Origin: DASYQV01 sp036005125
Lineage (GTDB): Bacteria > Acidobacteriota > Vicinamibacteria > Vicinamibacterales > UBA2999
Assembly (NCBI GenBank): GCA_036005125.1
Contig: DASYQV010000168.1
Span: 1 to 13,867 of the forward strand
Direction of reading: 5' to 3'
DNA: 13,867 nt
The notes under the pieces are model-generated. The model searched no databases. It worked only from the letters and a program-made list of their open reading frames with translations, and was not told the origin of the DNA. Each line of letters begins with the position of its first letter. Positions within the stretch are counted from its first letter, which is position 1. Below, piece by piece: positions 8,007-13,867 of this stretch. A program made the position numbers and the translations under genes.

Positions 8007-9695
8007 TCACCCGACCGGAGTCCGTCCCGCGATCATGTTCCGGTAGTCGGCCGCGATTGGATACCGTCGTCCGACGCCGAAAGCCTTGGACGAGATCCTG
8101 ATACCCGGCGCCGCCTGCCGACGCTTGTATTCGCTCGCATCGATTCGGCGCACGACGTCGACCACGATGGCTGGGTCGATGCCGCTTTGACAGATGGCGT
8201 CGATGTCCAGATGTCGCTCCACGTACGCTTCGACGATCTCGTCCAGCATCTCGTACGGCGGCAACGTGTCGCTGTCCTTCTGGTTCGGACGGAGCTCGGC
8301 GCTCGGGGCCTTGGTGAGAATCGACTGCGGAATGACCTCGCGATTGCGGTTGATGTAGCGCGCCAGCCGGTAGACGAATGTCTTCGGCACGTCGCTGATG
8401 ACCGCCAACCCTCCGCACATGTCGCCATACAGCGTGCAGTACCCGACCGCCAGTTCCGACTTGTTGCCGGTCGTCAGCAGCAGGTGCCCGAGCCTGTTCG
8501 AGAGCGCCATCAGCACCGCGCCGCGGATACGCGCCTGGATGTTTTCCTCGGTTGCCCCCGCACGGCATCCTTCCAGAACGGGTTCGAGAAGGTCGAGGTA
8601 TGCCTGCAGGATGGTGTCGATCGGAATCACGCGATGCTCGACGTCGAGCGTCCTGGCCAGCGCTGCCGCATCCGTGAGACTGTGCTCCGACGAATATCGC
8701 GTCGGCATCGCCACGGTGAGCACGTGCTCGGGTCCGAGGGCGTCGACAGCAAGGCAGGCCGTCAGCGCCGAGTCGATGCCGCCTGAGAGCCCGATGACGA
8801 CGTTGGCAAAACCGCACTTGCGCGTGTAGTCGCCCAGCCCGAGCACGAGCGCCCGGTGGGCCGCTTCCTCGTCCGATCCGCTTACGTCTCGGATGATCGG
8901 CGACGCAGGGGCCGCGTCCTCACCCGACAACGGGACGTCGTGGACGATGAAGTCCTCGGCGAAGTCGTGCGCGCGAACGACTTCTCGCCCGTCCGTGTCG
9001 ATGCCGATCGAGTGTCCGTCGAAGACGAGCTCGTCGTTGCCGCCGACTTGGTTGACGTAGAAGAAATAGCGGCCGTTCTTGATCGCCTCCTGCCGAATCA
9101 TCTGACGGCGGAGGTCGGCTTTTCCGAGATTGAACGGGCTCGCGGAGATGTTGATGAGCAGCCGCGCGTTCTGCGCCGCCAGCTCGCACACCGGGTCGCG
9201 ATTGTACAGGCGTTTCGGCCAGAAGTCCCTGTCGTTCCAGACGTCTTCGCAGATGGTGACCCCCACGCGCGTGTCGTCGAGGGAAATCGGCTCCACGTGG
9301 TGGGCAGGTTCGAAATACCGATCCTCGTCGAAGACGTCGTAGCTCGGAAGCAGCGATTTGTACCGACGGGCGACAACACGGCCGTTGCGGCAGAGCGCGG
9401 CGGCGTTGAAGAGGCCCTTGCCCTCGCGCGAGGGGTTGCAATCCACGAACCCGATGAGCACGGCGAGACGGCTGGTGGACAGGGCGGCGACACGATCCAA
9501 CAGGTCGAGGTTCATGTCGATGAACCGCGGGTGGTTCAGGAGGTCACGTGGCGGGTACCCGGTCGTGGCAAGCTCCGAGAAGACGATCAGGTCCGCCTCG
9601 ACCGCTTGTGCGCGTCGAATCGCGTCGGCGATTTTCACGAAGTTTGCGTCGAAGGCGCCAACAGTGAAGTTCAGCTGAGCAAGCGCGAGTCGCAT
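8007..9695 (-). CDS. nadE: Glutamine-dependent NAD+ synthetase
   Basis: NadE amidates nicotinate adenine dinucleotide to NAD+, using ATP and ammonia taken from glutamine. The protein is 562 aa and has two domains. The N-terminal nitrilase-fold glutaminase (about residues 1-260) carries the Glu-Lys-Cys triad Glu41 (VFSELATTGYPPRDLL), Lys113 (RYKSLLPSYDVFDEDRYF) and Cys149 (VTICEDVWND). The C-terminal synthetase domain (about 280-555) carries the ATP PP-loop SGGIDS at 304-309, with MPTRYSSEHS, TTGNKSELAVGYCTLYGDM and PPYEMLDEIV further on. The start ATG at 9695 places the typical MRLALAQLNFTVG at the N-terminus. AAGGAG lies 15 bases upstream, rather far for a ribosome site. Being the glutamine-using form, it does not depend on free ammonia. 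It is convergent with pncB, the earlier salvage step; nadD is not in this window. Confidence 0.96.
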   Translation of the reverse strand: MRLALAQLNFTVGAFDANFVKIADAIRRAQAVEADLIVFSELATTGYPPRDLLNHPRFIDMNLDLLDRVAALSTSRLAVLIGFVDCNPSREGKGLFNAAALCRNGRVVARRYKSLLPSYDVFDEDRYFEPAHHVEPISLDDTRVGVTICEDVWNDRDFWPKRLYNRDPVCELAAQNARLLINISASPFNLGKADLRRQMIRQEAIKNGRYFFYVNQVGGNDELVFDGHSIGIDTDGREVVRAHDFAEDFIVHDVPLSGEDAAPASPIIRDVSGSDEEAAHRALVLGLGDYTRKCGFANVVIGLSGGIDSALTACLAVDALGPEHVLTVAMPTRYSSEHSLTDAAALARTLDVEHRVIPIDTILQAYLDLLEPVLEGCRAGATEENIQARIRGAVLMALSNRLGHLLLTTGNKSELAVGYCTLYGDMCGGLAVISDVPKTFVYRLARYINRNREVIPQSILTKAPSAELRPNQKDSDTLPPYEMLDEIVEAYVERHLDIDAICQSGIDPAIVVDVVRRIDASEYKRRQAAPGIRISSKAFGVGRRYPIAADYRNMIAGRTPVG

Positions 9696-9722
9696 TGGAC
9701 GGTTACACGGCTCCTTCGGAAA

Positions 9723-9728
9723 ATTGTA
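9723..9728 (-). promoter_or_regulatory. Candidate -10 element for nadE
   Basis: On the minus strand TACAAT matches the -10 consensus in 5 of 6 bases, inside a locally AT-rich stretch (9720-9780) between two divergent genes. The start site would fall near 9716, giving a leader of about 20 bases to the ATG at 9695. The hexamer 17 bases upstream (TCGAAG) is a poor -35. The assignment is by consensus only. Confidence 0.4.
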
Positions 9729-9817
9729 TTCATCGTACGCGAATACTTCGAGAGTACCAATTCCAGATGCGTTTCAAACTGTCTCCTTGCGATCACCCGC
9801 TGCGATGCCGAAGTGGG

Positions 9818-9823
9818 TATGAT
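9818..9823 (+). promoter_or_regulatory. Candidate -10 element for a leaderless DUF885 mRNA
   Basis: TATGAT matches the -10 consensus in 5 of 6 bases and ends 8 bases before the GTG start at 9832. Transcription would start at or next to the start codon. No Shine-Dalgarno is seen, which fits a leaderless message. No clear -35 was found. Confidence 0.4.
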
Positions 9824-9831
9824 CGACACGC

Positions 9832-11502
9832 GTGATCGATCGACATCCCCCGGATGTGGCAGCGGCCGCCTCGGCCGTTCGGCGCATCGCTGACGCGTTC
9901 CTTTCTGCTCACCAGCGCCATTCCGAGACCGTGCTTGCGCGGGGCGGCTGGGACTACGAAACCGAAGACGATCGGGCTGAACGGCGCCGCCGCGAGGACG
10001 ACTGGCTCGAAGGACTTCGCGCCCTCGAGGGAATGCTTCCCATTGGTGGAGCCGACTGGGCCACCCACGGCATGTTGCGCCAGGAGATCGAGGCCGCTGT
10101 GCGGTTGCGCGTCAACCGCACCGAGCTGTGGGACGTGAATCAGATGACCGGCTGGCATCTGGTGGTCGCGCACCTCGCCAACACGATCCCGGTCGACACG
10201 CCTGAGCTGCGCGAGCAGGCGCTCGGGCGATTTCGCGCGCTGCCTGGCGTGATTCGCGCGCGCCTCGACGACCTGCGGCATGGCGTATCGAGGGGGTACA
10301 CGGCGGCGCAACAAGCCGTGCATCGCGTGAGCGAGCAGCTCGGCTCGCTGCTTTCCGGCGGCGTCCTCGAGAGCGCCGCGGCGCGCGCCAGCGATGCGGC
10401 GTTCGCGTCGGCATGGCGCGAGGTCATAGAAAAGGAAGTTCGTCCGGCGCTCGCCGCCTACCGCGAGTACCTTGTTCGCGACTATGCTCGAGTGGCCCGC
10501 GACACGCCGGGACTCTTCGCGTTGCCAAACGGCCTCGAGGCGTATCGCGCGGAAGTGTTCCGCTTCACGTCTCTCGATCTGACTCCCGAGCAGATGCTGG
10601 AAGGCGCCGACGAGGAGATGGAGGCGACCGACGCGCGGCTTCGCCCCATTCTGGCGCGGCTCTACGCTGGCACCACGCTCGAGGAGGGCAAGCAGGCGAT
10701 GCGCGGGGATCCGCGGCTGACGCACAGGAGCCGTCCGGAAATGATCGAGCACGCGCGCTCGGTCATGGAGTACATCCGGCCGCAGCTCCCGCGCTTCTTC
10801 CTGCACACGCCGGACGTGCCGCTGGTGATCGAGCCGATGACGCCGGTGGAGGAAGGCATCGGCGCGTCGGGCTATTACCAGTCGCCTGAAGGTGAAGCGC
10901 CCGGCCGCTATGTCCTCAACACCGCGCACGCTTTGTTGATCGGCCGCTGGGAGACGACGTGTTCGGCGGTGCACGAGGGGTTCCCCGGTCACCACTTCGA
11001 GCGTGCCTACGGCGACGCGCGCAGCACACGACATCCGGCCACCAAGGAGCTGCAGACACAGGCCTTTCGCGAGGGATGGGCCTTTTACGGCGAGTCGCTC
11101 GCGAGCGACATGGGCGTCTACGACACGGACGTGGCGCGTGCCGGATACTACATGCATTTTCTCGAAGTGTGGGTCGGGCTGGTAGCCGACGTGCTGCTGC
11201 ACACGGGCCGCGTCACCCGCGATCAGGCGATTGAGATTCTGATCAAACGCGCCGGGCGACTGCAGCACATTTCCGAGAGCCGCGTCGATCGCTATATCGC
11301 GGCGCCCGGCCAGGTGACCTGTTACATGATTGGATACCGTGCAGTACGCCAGCTGCGGCGCGACGCCGAACAGGTCCTCGGCTCCTGTTTCGACGCGCGG
11401 TCGTTCCATGACGTGCTTCTGCGCGACGGCCCGATCACGCTGCCGATGCAGCGCGCCAAGATCAATCGCTGGGTGGAGGATGTCCGTCATGCCAACCTCT
11501 GA
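9832..11502 (+). CDS. DUF885 family protein, putative zinc metallopeptidase
   Basis: The 556-aa product belongs to the DUF885 family. Members carry a HExxPGHH motif and are regarded as probable zinc-dependent peptidases; substrates are generally unknown. Here the motif is VHEGFPGHHFERAYG with His381, Glu382, His387 and His388. A downstream glutamate at Glu414 in REGWAFYGESLASDMG is a likely further ligand. Other family-like blocks are FLSAHQRHSETVLARGGWDY near the N-terminus, YYQSPEGEAPGRYVLNT before the motif, and PGQVTCYMIGYRAVRQLR near the C-terminus. The start is GTG at 9832; an ATG at 9819 is in another frame. No signal peptide or lipobox is seen, so it appears cytosolic, unlike many DUF885 proteins, which are exported. 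Its 3' end overlaps a small gene by 14 bases. The family call is good; the peptidase activity is inferred. Confidence 0.85.
   Translation: MIDRHPPDVAAAASAVRRIADAFLSAHQRHSETVLARGGWDYETEDDRAERRRREDDWLEGLRALEGMLPIGGADWATHGMLRQEIEAAVRLRVNRTELWDVNQMTGWHLVVAHLANTIPVDTPELREQALGRFRALPGVIRARLDDLRHGVSRGYTAAQQAVHRVSEQLGSLLSGGVLESAAARASDAAFASAWREVIEKEVRPALAAYREYLVRDYARVARDTPGLFALPNGLEAYRAEVFRFTSLDLTPEQMLEGADEEMEATDARLRPILARLYAGTTLEEGKQAMRGDPRLTHRSRPEMIEHARSVMEYIRPQLPRFFLHTPDVPLVIEPMTPVEEGIGASGYYQSPEGEAPGRYVLNTAHALLIGRWETTCSAVHEGFPGHHFERAYGDARSTRHPATKELQTQAFREGWAFYGESLASDMGVYDTDVARAGYYMHFLEVWVGLVADVLLHTGRVTRDQAIEILIKRAGRLQHISESRVDRYIAAPGQVTCYMIGYRAVRQLRRDAEQVLGSCFDARSFHDVLLRDGPITLPMQRAKINRWVEDVRHANL
11475..11479 (+). 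promoter_or_regulatory. Ribosome binding site GGAGG of the 113-aa gene
   Basis: GGAGG lies 9 bases before the ATG at 11489, inside the end of the DUF885 gene. The alternative ATG at 11480 directly abuts it and would leave no spacer, so 11489 is preferred. Confidence 0.65.
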
Positions 11503-11830
11503 TGAACTGCTCGACCTGGCCGAGCGCTGCGCCGACAAGCTGGAGCTCGATGGCAAGATGCGCCACATCCCGTCGTTTTCCGACACCGAAGATCAGTGCG
11601 AGGACGAATACGAGGCGTTGCTCGAGGTCATTCACGAGGACGAGCTCTTCGCGCCGGTCGACATCGGCCGCCAGGAGGAGCTCGTCGAACAGATTGCGGC
11701 TGCGCTTCCCGAGGACCGGCGGACGATGATCGTGGAGCTCGCCGACAACCACGCGCGCCACGTGTGGCTGCAGCAGGAAGGCGCGTATCACCTCGGTCTG
11801 GCGGTGGGCAGGCGCCTGCGGCGATCATGA
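11489..11830 (+). CDS. Unrecognised small acidic helical protein (113 aa)
   Basis: The product starts MPTSDELLDLAERCADKLEL and ends HLGLAVGRRLRRS. I do not recognise a family with confidence. It is rich in Glu and Asp through the first 85 residues, turns basic at the extreme C-terminus, and looks largely helical. It has two cysteines (in ERCADK and DQCEDEYEALL), which are not arranged as a metal site. There is no signal peptide or membrane segment. The C-terminal pattern NHARHVWLQQEGAYHLGLAVGRRL loosely recalls small helical DUF proteins ending in a YxxGxxxGxRL-like helix, which is a weak similarity only. It overlaps the DUF885 gene by 14 bases and has its own GGAGG, so the two are probably co-expressed. 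Its stop is interleaved with that of the next, minus-strand gene. Confidence 0.72.
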   Translation: MPTSDELLDLAERCADKLELDGKMRHIPSFSDTEDQCEDEYEALLEVIHEDELFAPVDIGRQEELVEQIAAALPEDRRTMIVELADNHARHVWLQQEGAYHLGLAVGRRLRRS

Positions 11831-12718
11831 CGCCGGGACCGGCGACGTGACCTCCAGGAGAACCTTCCACCGACCGCCCGGATCACGCGTCCAGAGCCGC
11901 GCGTAATAGCCTTTTTCGGAAGCACCTTCGCGCGCCCGCTCGTAGCGGCCATATGTGTAGCCGAGATCGCCCGCCCCGCTGACATCGGCGAACATGCTTC
12001 TGCCGCTGAACCGTCCCTCGCTTTCGCGTAGGTAACGATCAATAGCCTCTCGTCCCACGATGGGCATCCGCCCGTTGCGATGGAGCCGGGCATCGTCTCG
12101 GACGTGCTCCCGCGCGGCGTCGGCCAGGCCGCGCGCCCGCGCGGCCTCGAAAAAAGCTCGATCGGCATCGCGCAACGACTCCTTCTGGGCGTTGAGCTCC
12201 TTCACCGGCGCCCCGCTTCCCGTACCTACTCCAGACATCGGTGTGAACGACACGCTTTCGACAGGAGCAACGGGAGCGTCGAGCTGGATGCCCAGATCAA
12301 GCACCGCGCGGAACTCGCCTCCGCGCTGCTTCTTCCAGATAGTGAAGTACATCCCGTGTTGCGGCGGTCGCGCAGTGCCCGAGCGATCCTCGAAGACGAA
12401 CGGACCCGTAGTGAATCCGAGGTCGCCCGAGCTCGACACGCCGCCCGTCATCGGAGCCCAATTGAGCAGCGGTGCCTTCGGGTTCGCGGGCGCCGCACGT
12501 TTCCGGATGGAGCGCTTTCCACGGCCTGGGGCCGGGGAGAATGTGATCCCATCGTCGGCCAGGTAGGTGAGAAAGGCCTCACGCTGTCCGTGCTCGACGC
12601 TGGCCCTCGCGAACGCGCGTTCCGTGTCGACCACGGCCTTCAGGGCCGGCGACAGCGACTGGGCAGCGAGCACGTCCGTGAGGATCAGCGGCACGGCAAT
12701 AACAAACCAGCGCGACAT
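11825..12718 (-). CDS. Exported tandem NTF2-like (DUF4440/SnoaL) protein
   Basis: The 297-aa product begins with a likely Sec signal peptide, MSRWFVIAVPLILTDVLAAQ, with probable cleavage after the LAA region near residues 18-19. Two similar NTF2-like domains follow, at about 26-147 and 177-292. Both start with a helix of the type ERAFARAS / DRAFFEAA. Both contain GDLGFTTGPF (98-107) or GDLGYTYGRYE (250-260), and both end in YFTIWKKQRGGEFRAVLDLG or YYARLWTRDPGGRWKVLLEV. This is the DUF4440/SnoaL-like pattern, an open cone fold used by many enzymes and binding proteins, so no reaction can be named. The start is ATG at 12718, with no Shine-Dalgarno but a TAGACT six bases upstream. The linker between the domains (148-176) is low in complexity. 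Its 3' end overlaps the convergent small gene by 6 bases. Confidence 0.83.
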   Translation of the reverse strand: MSRWFVIAVPLILTDVLAAQSLSPALKAVVDTERAFARASVEHGQREAFLTYLADDGITFSPAPGRGKRSIRKRAAPANPKAPLLNWAPMTGGVSSSGDLGFTTGPFVFEDRSGTARPPQHGMYFTIWKKQRGGEFRAVLDLGIQLDAPVAPVESVSFTPMSGVGTGSGAPVKELNAQKESLRDADRAFFEAARARGLADAAREHVRDDARLHRNGRMPIVGREAIDRYLRESEGRFSGRSMFADVSGAGDLGYTYGRYERAREGASEKGYYARLWTRDPGGRWKVLLEVTSPVPAS

Positions 12719-12724
12719 GCCTAC

Positions 12725-12730
12725 AGTCTA
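12725..12730 (-). promoter_or_regulatory. Candidate -10 element for the tandem DUF4440 gene
   Basis: On the minus strand TAGACT fits the TANNNT form of a -10 element and ends 6 bases before the ATG at 12718. This is the spacing expected for a leaderless mRNA. It matches the full consensus in only 4 of 6 bases, and no good -35 is present. Confidence 0.3.
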
Positions 12731-12783
12731 AGACGCGTCGCTGGCGCACCGCATTCCACTGGTGAGTCCACGACCGCTCGCAG

Positions 12784-12789
12784 CATAAT
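12784..12789 (+). promoter_or_regulatory. Candidate -10 element for a leaderless phzF-like mRNA
   Basis: CATAAT matches the -10 consensus in 5 of 6 bases and ends 5 bases before the GTG at 12795. Transcription would start at about the first base of the gene. No Shine-Dalgarno is visible. The 76-base divergent gap holds this and the opposing candidate. Confidence 0.4.
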
Positions 12790-12794
12790 TCGAT

Positions 12795-13697
12795 GTGCCT
12801 GTCCCATACCTTCACTACGACGTCTTCACGCGCGAACCGCTGACCGGAAACCAGCTGGCCGTCTTTCTCGAGGGCCGGGCGTTTGCGCCCGGGCGAATGC
12901 AGGCCCTGGCTCGCGAGATGAACTTCTCGGAGAGCACGTTCATCCTGCCCGCCGACCGCTTCGACACCGACATCCGGATGCGCATCTTCACGCCGGCTGT
13001 GGAGCTTCCGATGGCGGGTCACCCGACCATCGGCAGCACGTTCGCGCTGGCGCACGCTGGCGTCATCGCGCCCGGGACGGCACGCTTCGTTTTCGGCCTC
13101 GGCGTGGGTCCGGTGCCCGTGACATTGGAATGGGACGATGCGCGTCTTCGCTTCGCGTGGATGACCCAGCCCAATCCCACCTTCGGGCCGGTCGTCACCG
13201 ACGTGCAGCACGTGGCGGCGGCGCTCGGTGTGCCGCGCAGCGACCTGGCGACCGATATGCCAATCCAGGAGGTGTCCTGCGGTCTTTCGTTCCTGTTCGT
13301 CCCGTTCGCCACGCGCGCAGGCGTCGACCGGGCGGTGAGCGAGGCCGCGGCGCTGCGACGGCTTGGCGAGCAGACCGGGCTCGATCTTTCGGTGTACCTG
13401 TTCACGCTGGAGCCCGGCGAGCCGGAGGCAACGGTGTACAGTCGCATGTTCGCGCCGCAGTTCGGCATCACCGAAGACCCGGCGACCGGCGGCGCATGCG
13501 GTCCGCTCGGCGCTTATCTCGTGCGTCACGGTTTCGTGCGTGGAGATGCCGCGCAGCGCATCGTCAACATGCAGGGAGTGACCATGGGTCGGCCGAGCCG
13601 GATTCATATTGCCATTGGCGGCACTCCTGAGCGGATCTCCGATGTACGGGTTGGCGGCGAGGCGGTCCTCGTGGCGCGTGGTGAGCTGGTGATTTGA
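12795..13697 (+). CDS. PhzF family protein (phenazine biosynthesis-like isomerase/epimerase fold)
   Basis: The 300-aa product is a full-length PhzF-like protein with the diaminopimelate epimerase type double fold. It starts with PVPYLHYDVFTREPLTGNQLA, a typical DVFT...GN.LAVF opening. The catalytic-type glutamate is Glu46 in MNFSESTFIL. The second conserved site is in RIFTPAVELPMAGHPTIGS, and the C-terminal half contains EDPATGGACGPLGAYL, where the family usually has DPATGSA. PhzF itself isomerises a phenazine precursor, but most family members have unknown substrates. No other phenazine genes are near, so a phenazine role is not supported. The GTG at 12795 is the earliest possible start because an in-frame TAA lies at 12786-12788. 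An ATG at 12793 is in another frame. Confidence 0.9.
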   Translation: MPVPYLHYDVFTREPLTGNQLAVFLEGRAFAPGRMQALAREMNFSESTFILPADRFDTDIRMRIFTPAVELPMAGHPTIGSTFALAHAGVIAPGTARFVFGLGVGPVPVTLEWDDARLRFAWMTQPNPTFGPVVTDVQHVAAALGVPRSDLATDMPIQEVSCGLSFLFVPFATRAGVDRAVSEAAALRRLGEQTGLDLSVYLFTLEPGEPEATVYSRMFAPQFGITEDPATGGACGPLGAYLVRHGFVRGDAAQRIVNMQGVTMGRPSRIHIAIGGTPERISDVRVGGEAVLVARGELVI

Positions 13698-13745
13698 TGC
13701 ATACCGGCGGCGCGAAGCGCGGCCACCAAGATACTGCACGAAGCA

Positions 13746-13786
13746 ATCAAGGGCTCTGCAGGGATATCACGGGCAGAGCCCTTGAT
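13746..13786. terminator. Strong hairpin with perfect 14-bp stem, probable shared terminator
   Basis: ATCAAGGGCTCTGC (13746-13759) pairs perfectly with GCAGAGCCCTTGAT (13773-13786) around a 13-base loop. It lies 48 bases after the phzF-like stop and 9 bases beyond the stop of the apparent minus-strand gene at the right edge, so it could act on both transcripts. There is no clear T-tract on either side. A processing or stability hairpin is therefore also possible. Confidence 0.6.
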
Positions 13787-13795
13787 GACTTCCAT

Positions 13796-13867
13796 CTAGC
13801 CGAGAATCCCGAGGAGCTGATTCAGCAGCCTCGCGAGTCCTACCGGTGAGTCGACGAGTGCTCCCGG
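13796..13867 (-). CDS. Possible C-terminal fragment of a minus-strand gene cut by the window edge
   Basis: Reading inward from the right edge on the minus strand, a frame stays open for 23 codons and ends with TAG at 13796-13798. It encodes PGALVDSPVGLARLLNQLLG followed by ILG. The leucine-rich amphipathic tail looks like a genuine protein C-terminus rather than random translation, and a strong hairpin follows immediately after the stop. The stretch is too short to assign a family. The call depends on sequence beyond the window. Confidence 0.4.
   Translation of the reverse strand, partial: PGALVDSPVGLARLLNQLLGILG

Noticed and set aside
9793..11586. Minus-strand open frame (597 codons) opposite the DUF885 gene
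   Set aside because: The plus strand carries the HEGFPGHH motif and family-like blocks. The opposite frame has none and is Arg-rich.
12080..13630. Plus-strand open frame (516 codons) spanning the DUF4440 gene, the divergent gap and the phzF-like gene
   Set aside because: It crosses two well-supported genes and their intergenic promoter gap in a different frame, and its translation is low-complexity.
13604..13795. Minus-strand 63-codon frame starting just after the right-edge TAG and reading through the hairpin
   Set aside because: It encodes the hairpin and then the antisense of the phzF-like gene, with no ribosome site or recognisable pattern. The hairpin as terminator explains the region better.

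Overview
The window is a gene-dense, GC-rich stretch of an ordinary bacterial chromosome. No mobile element, rRNA, tRNA or CRISPR array was recognised. Four things suggest a soil or environmental Acidobacteriota member, possibly Vicinamibacteria-like: the high GC, the gene order sufB-C-D-S-U-T, short palindromic repeats of the form GCCGCATCT..AGATGCGGC, and a DUF885 / tandem DUF4440 / PhzF accessory set. This taxonomic guess is an inference from style and was not tested by any search.

Region 1 (1-5674, + strand) is a SUF iron-sulfur cluster assembly operon. sufB lacks its 5' end. It is followed by sufC, sufD, sufS, sufU and a SufT-like MIP18/DUF59 gene. Three junctions are ATGA-type overlaps (B/C, S/U, U/T) and C/D is 4 bases apart, so translational coupling is likely. 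SufS with the zinc-type SufU (C39, D41, C64, C126) would supply sulfur, SufBCD would be the scaffold and ATPase, and SufT would help maturation. The only gap is between sufD and sufS. It holds a REP-like palindrome array (3416-3573) whose GTAG head contains the sufD stop codon.

Region 2 (5675-5818) is an AT-rich, GATTGG-rich imperfect inverted repeat where convergent transcripts meet. Beyond it, on the minus strand, lies a 62-aa conserved-looking small protein with a GTG start and a good ribosome binding site.

Region 3 (6038-9695) is an NAD salvage group: pncA (-, nicotinamidase), pncB/NAPRT (+, nicotinate phosphoribosyltransferase) and nadE (-, glutamine-dependent NAD synthetase). These cover nicotinamide to nicotinate to NaMN and the final NaAD to NAD step. 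The adenylyltransferase nadD is not in the window. pncA and pncB are divergent with only 17 bases between their start codons.

Region 4 (9818-13867) is accessory. It contains a DUF885 putative metallopeptidase, an unrecognised acidic 113-aa protein overlapping its 3' end, a secreted tandem NTF2-like (DUF4440/SnoaL) protein, a PhzF-family enzyme, and at the right edge a strong hairpin and what looks like the last 23 codons of a minus-strand gene. Three genes here have no visible Shine-Dalgarno but a -10-like hexamer 5 to 8 bases before the start codon, which suggests leaderless mRNAs.

I found no convincing undescribed multi-gene system. The best leads are the repeat array inside the suf operon, the candidate leaderless promoters and the unrecognised small proteins.
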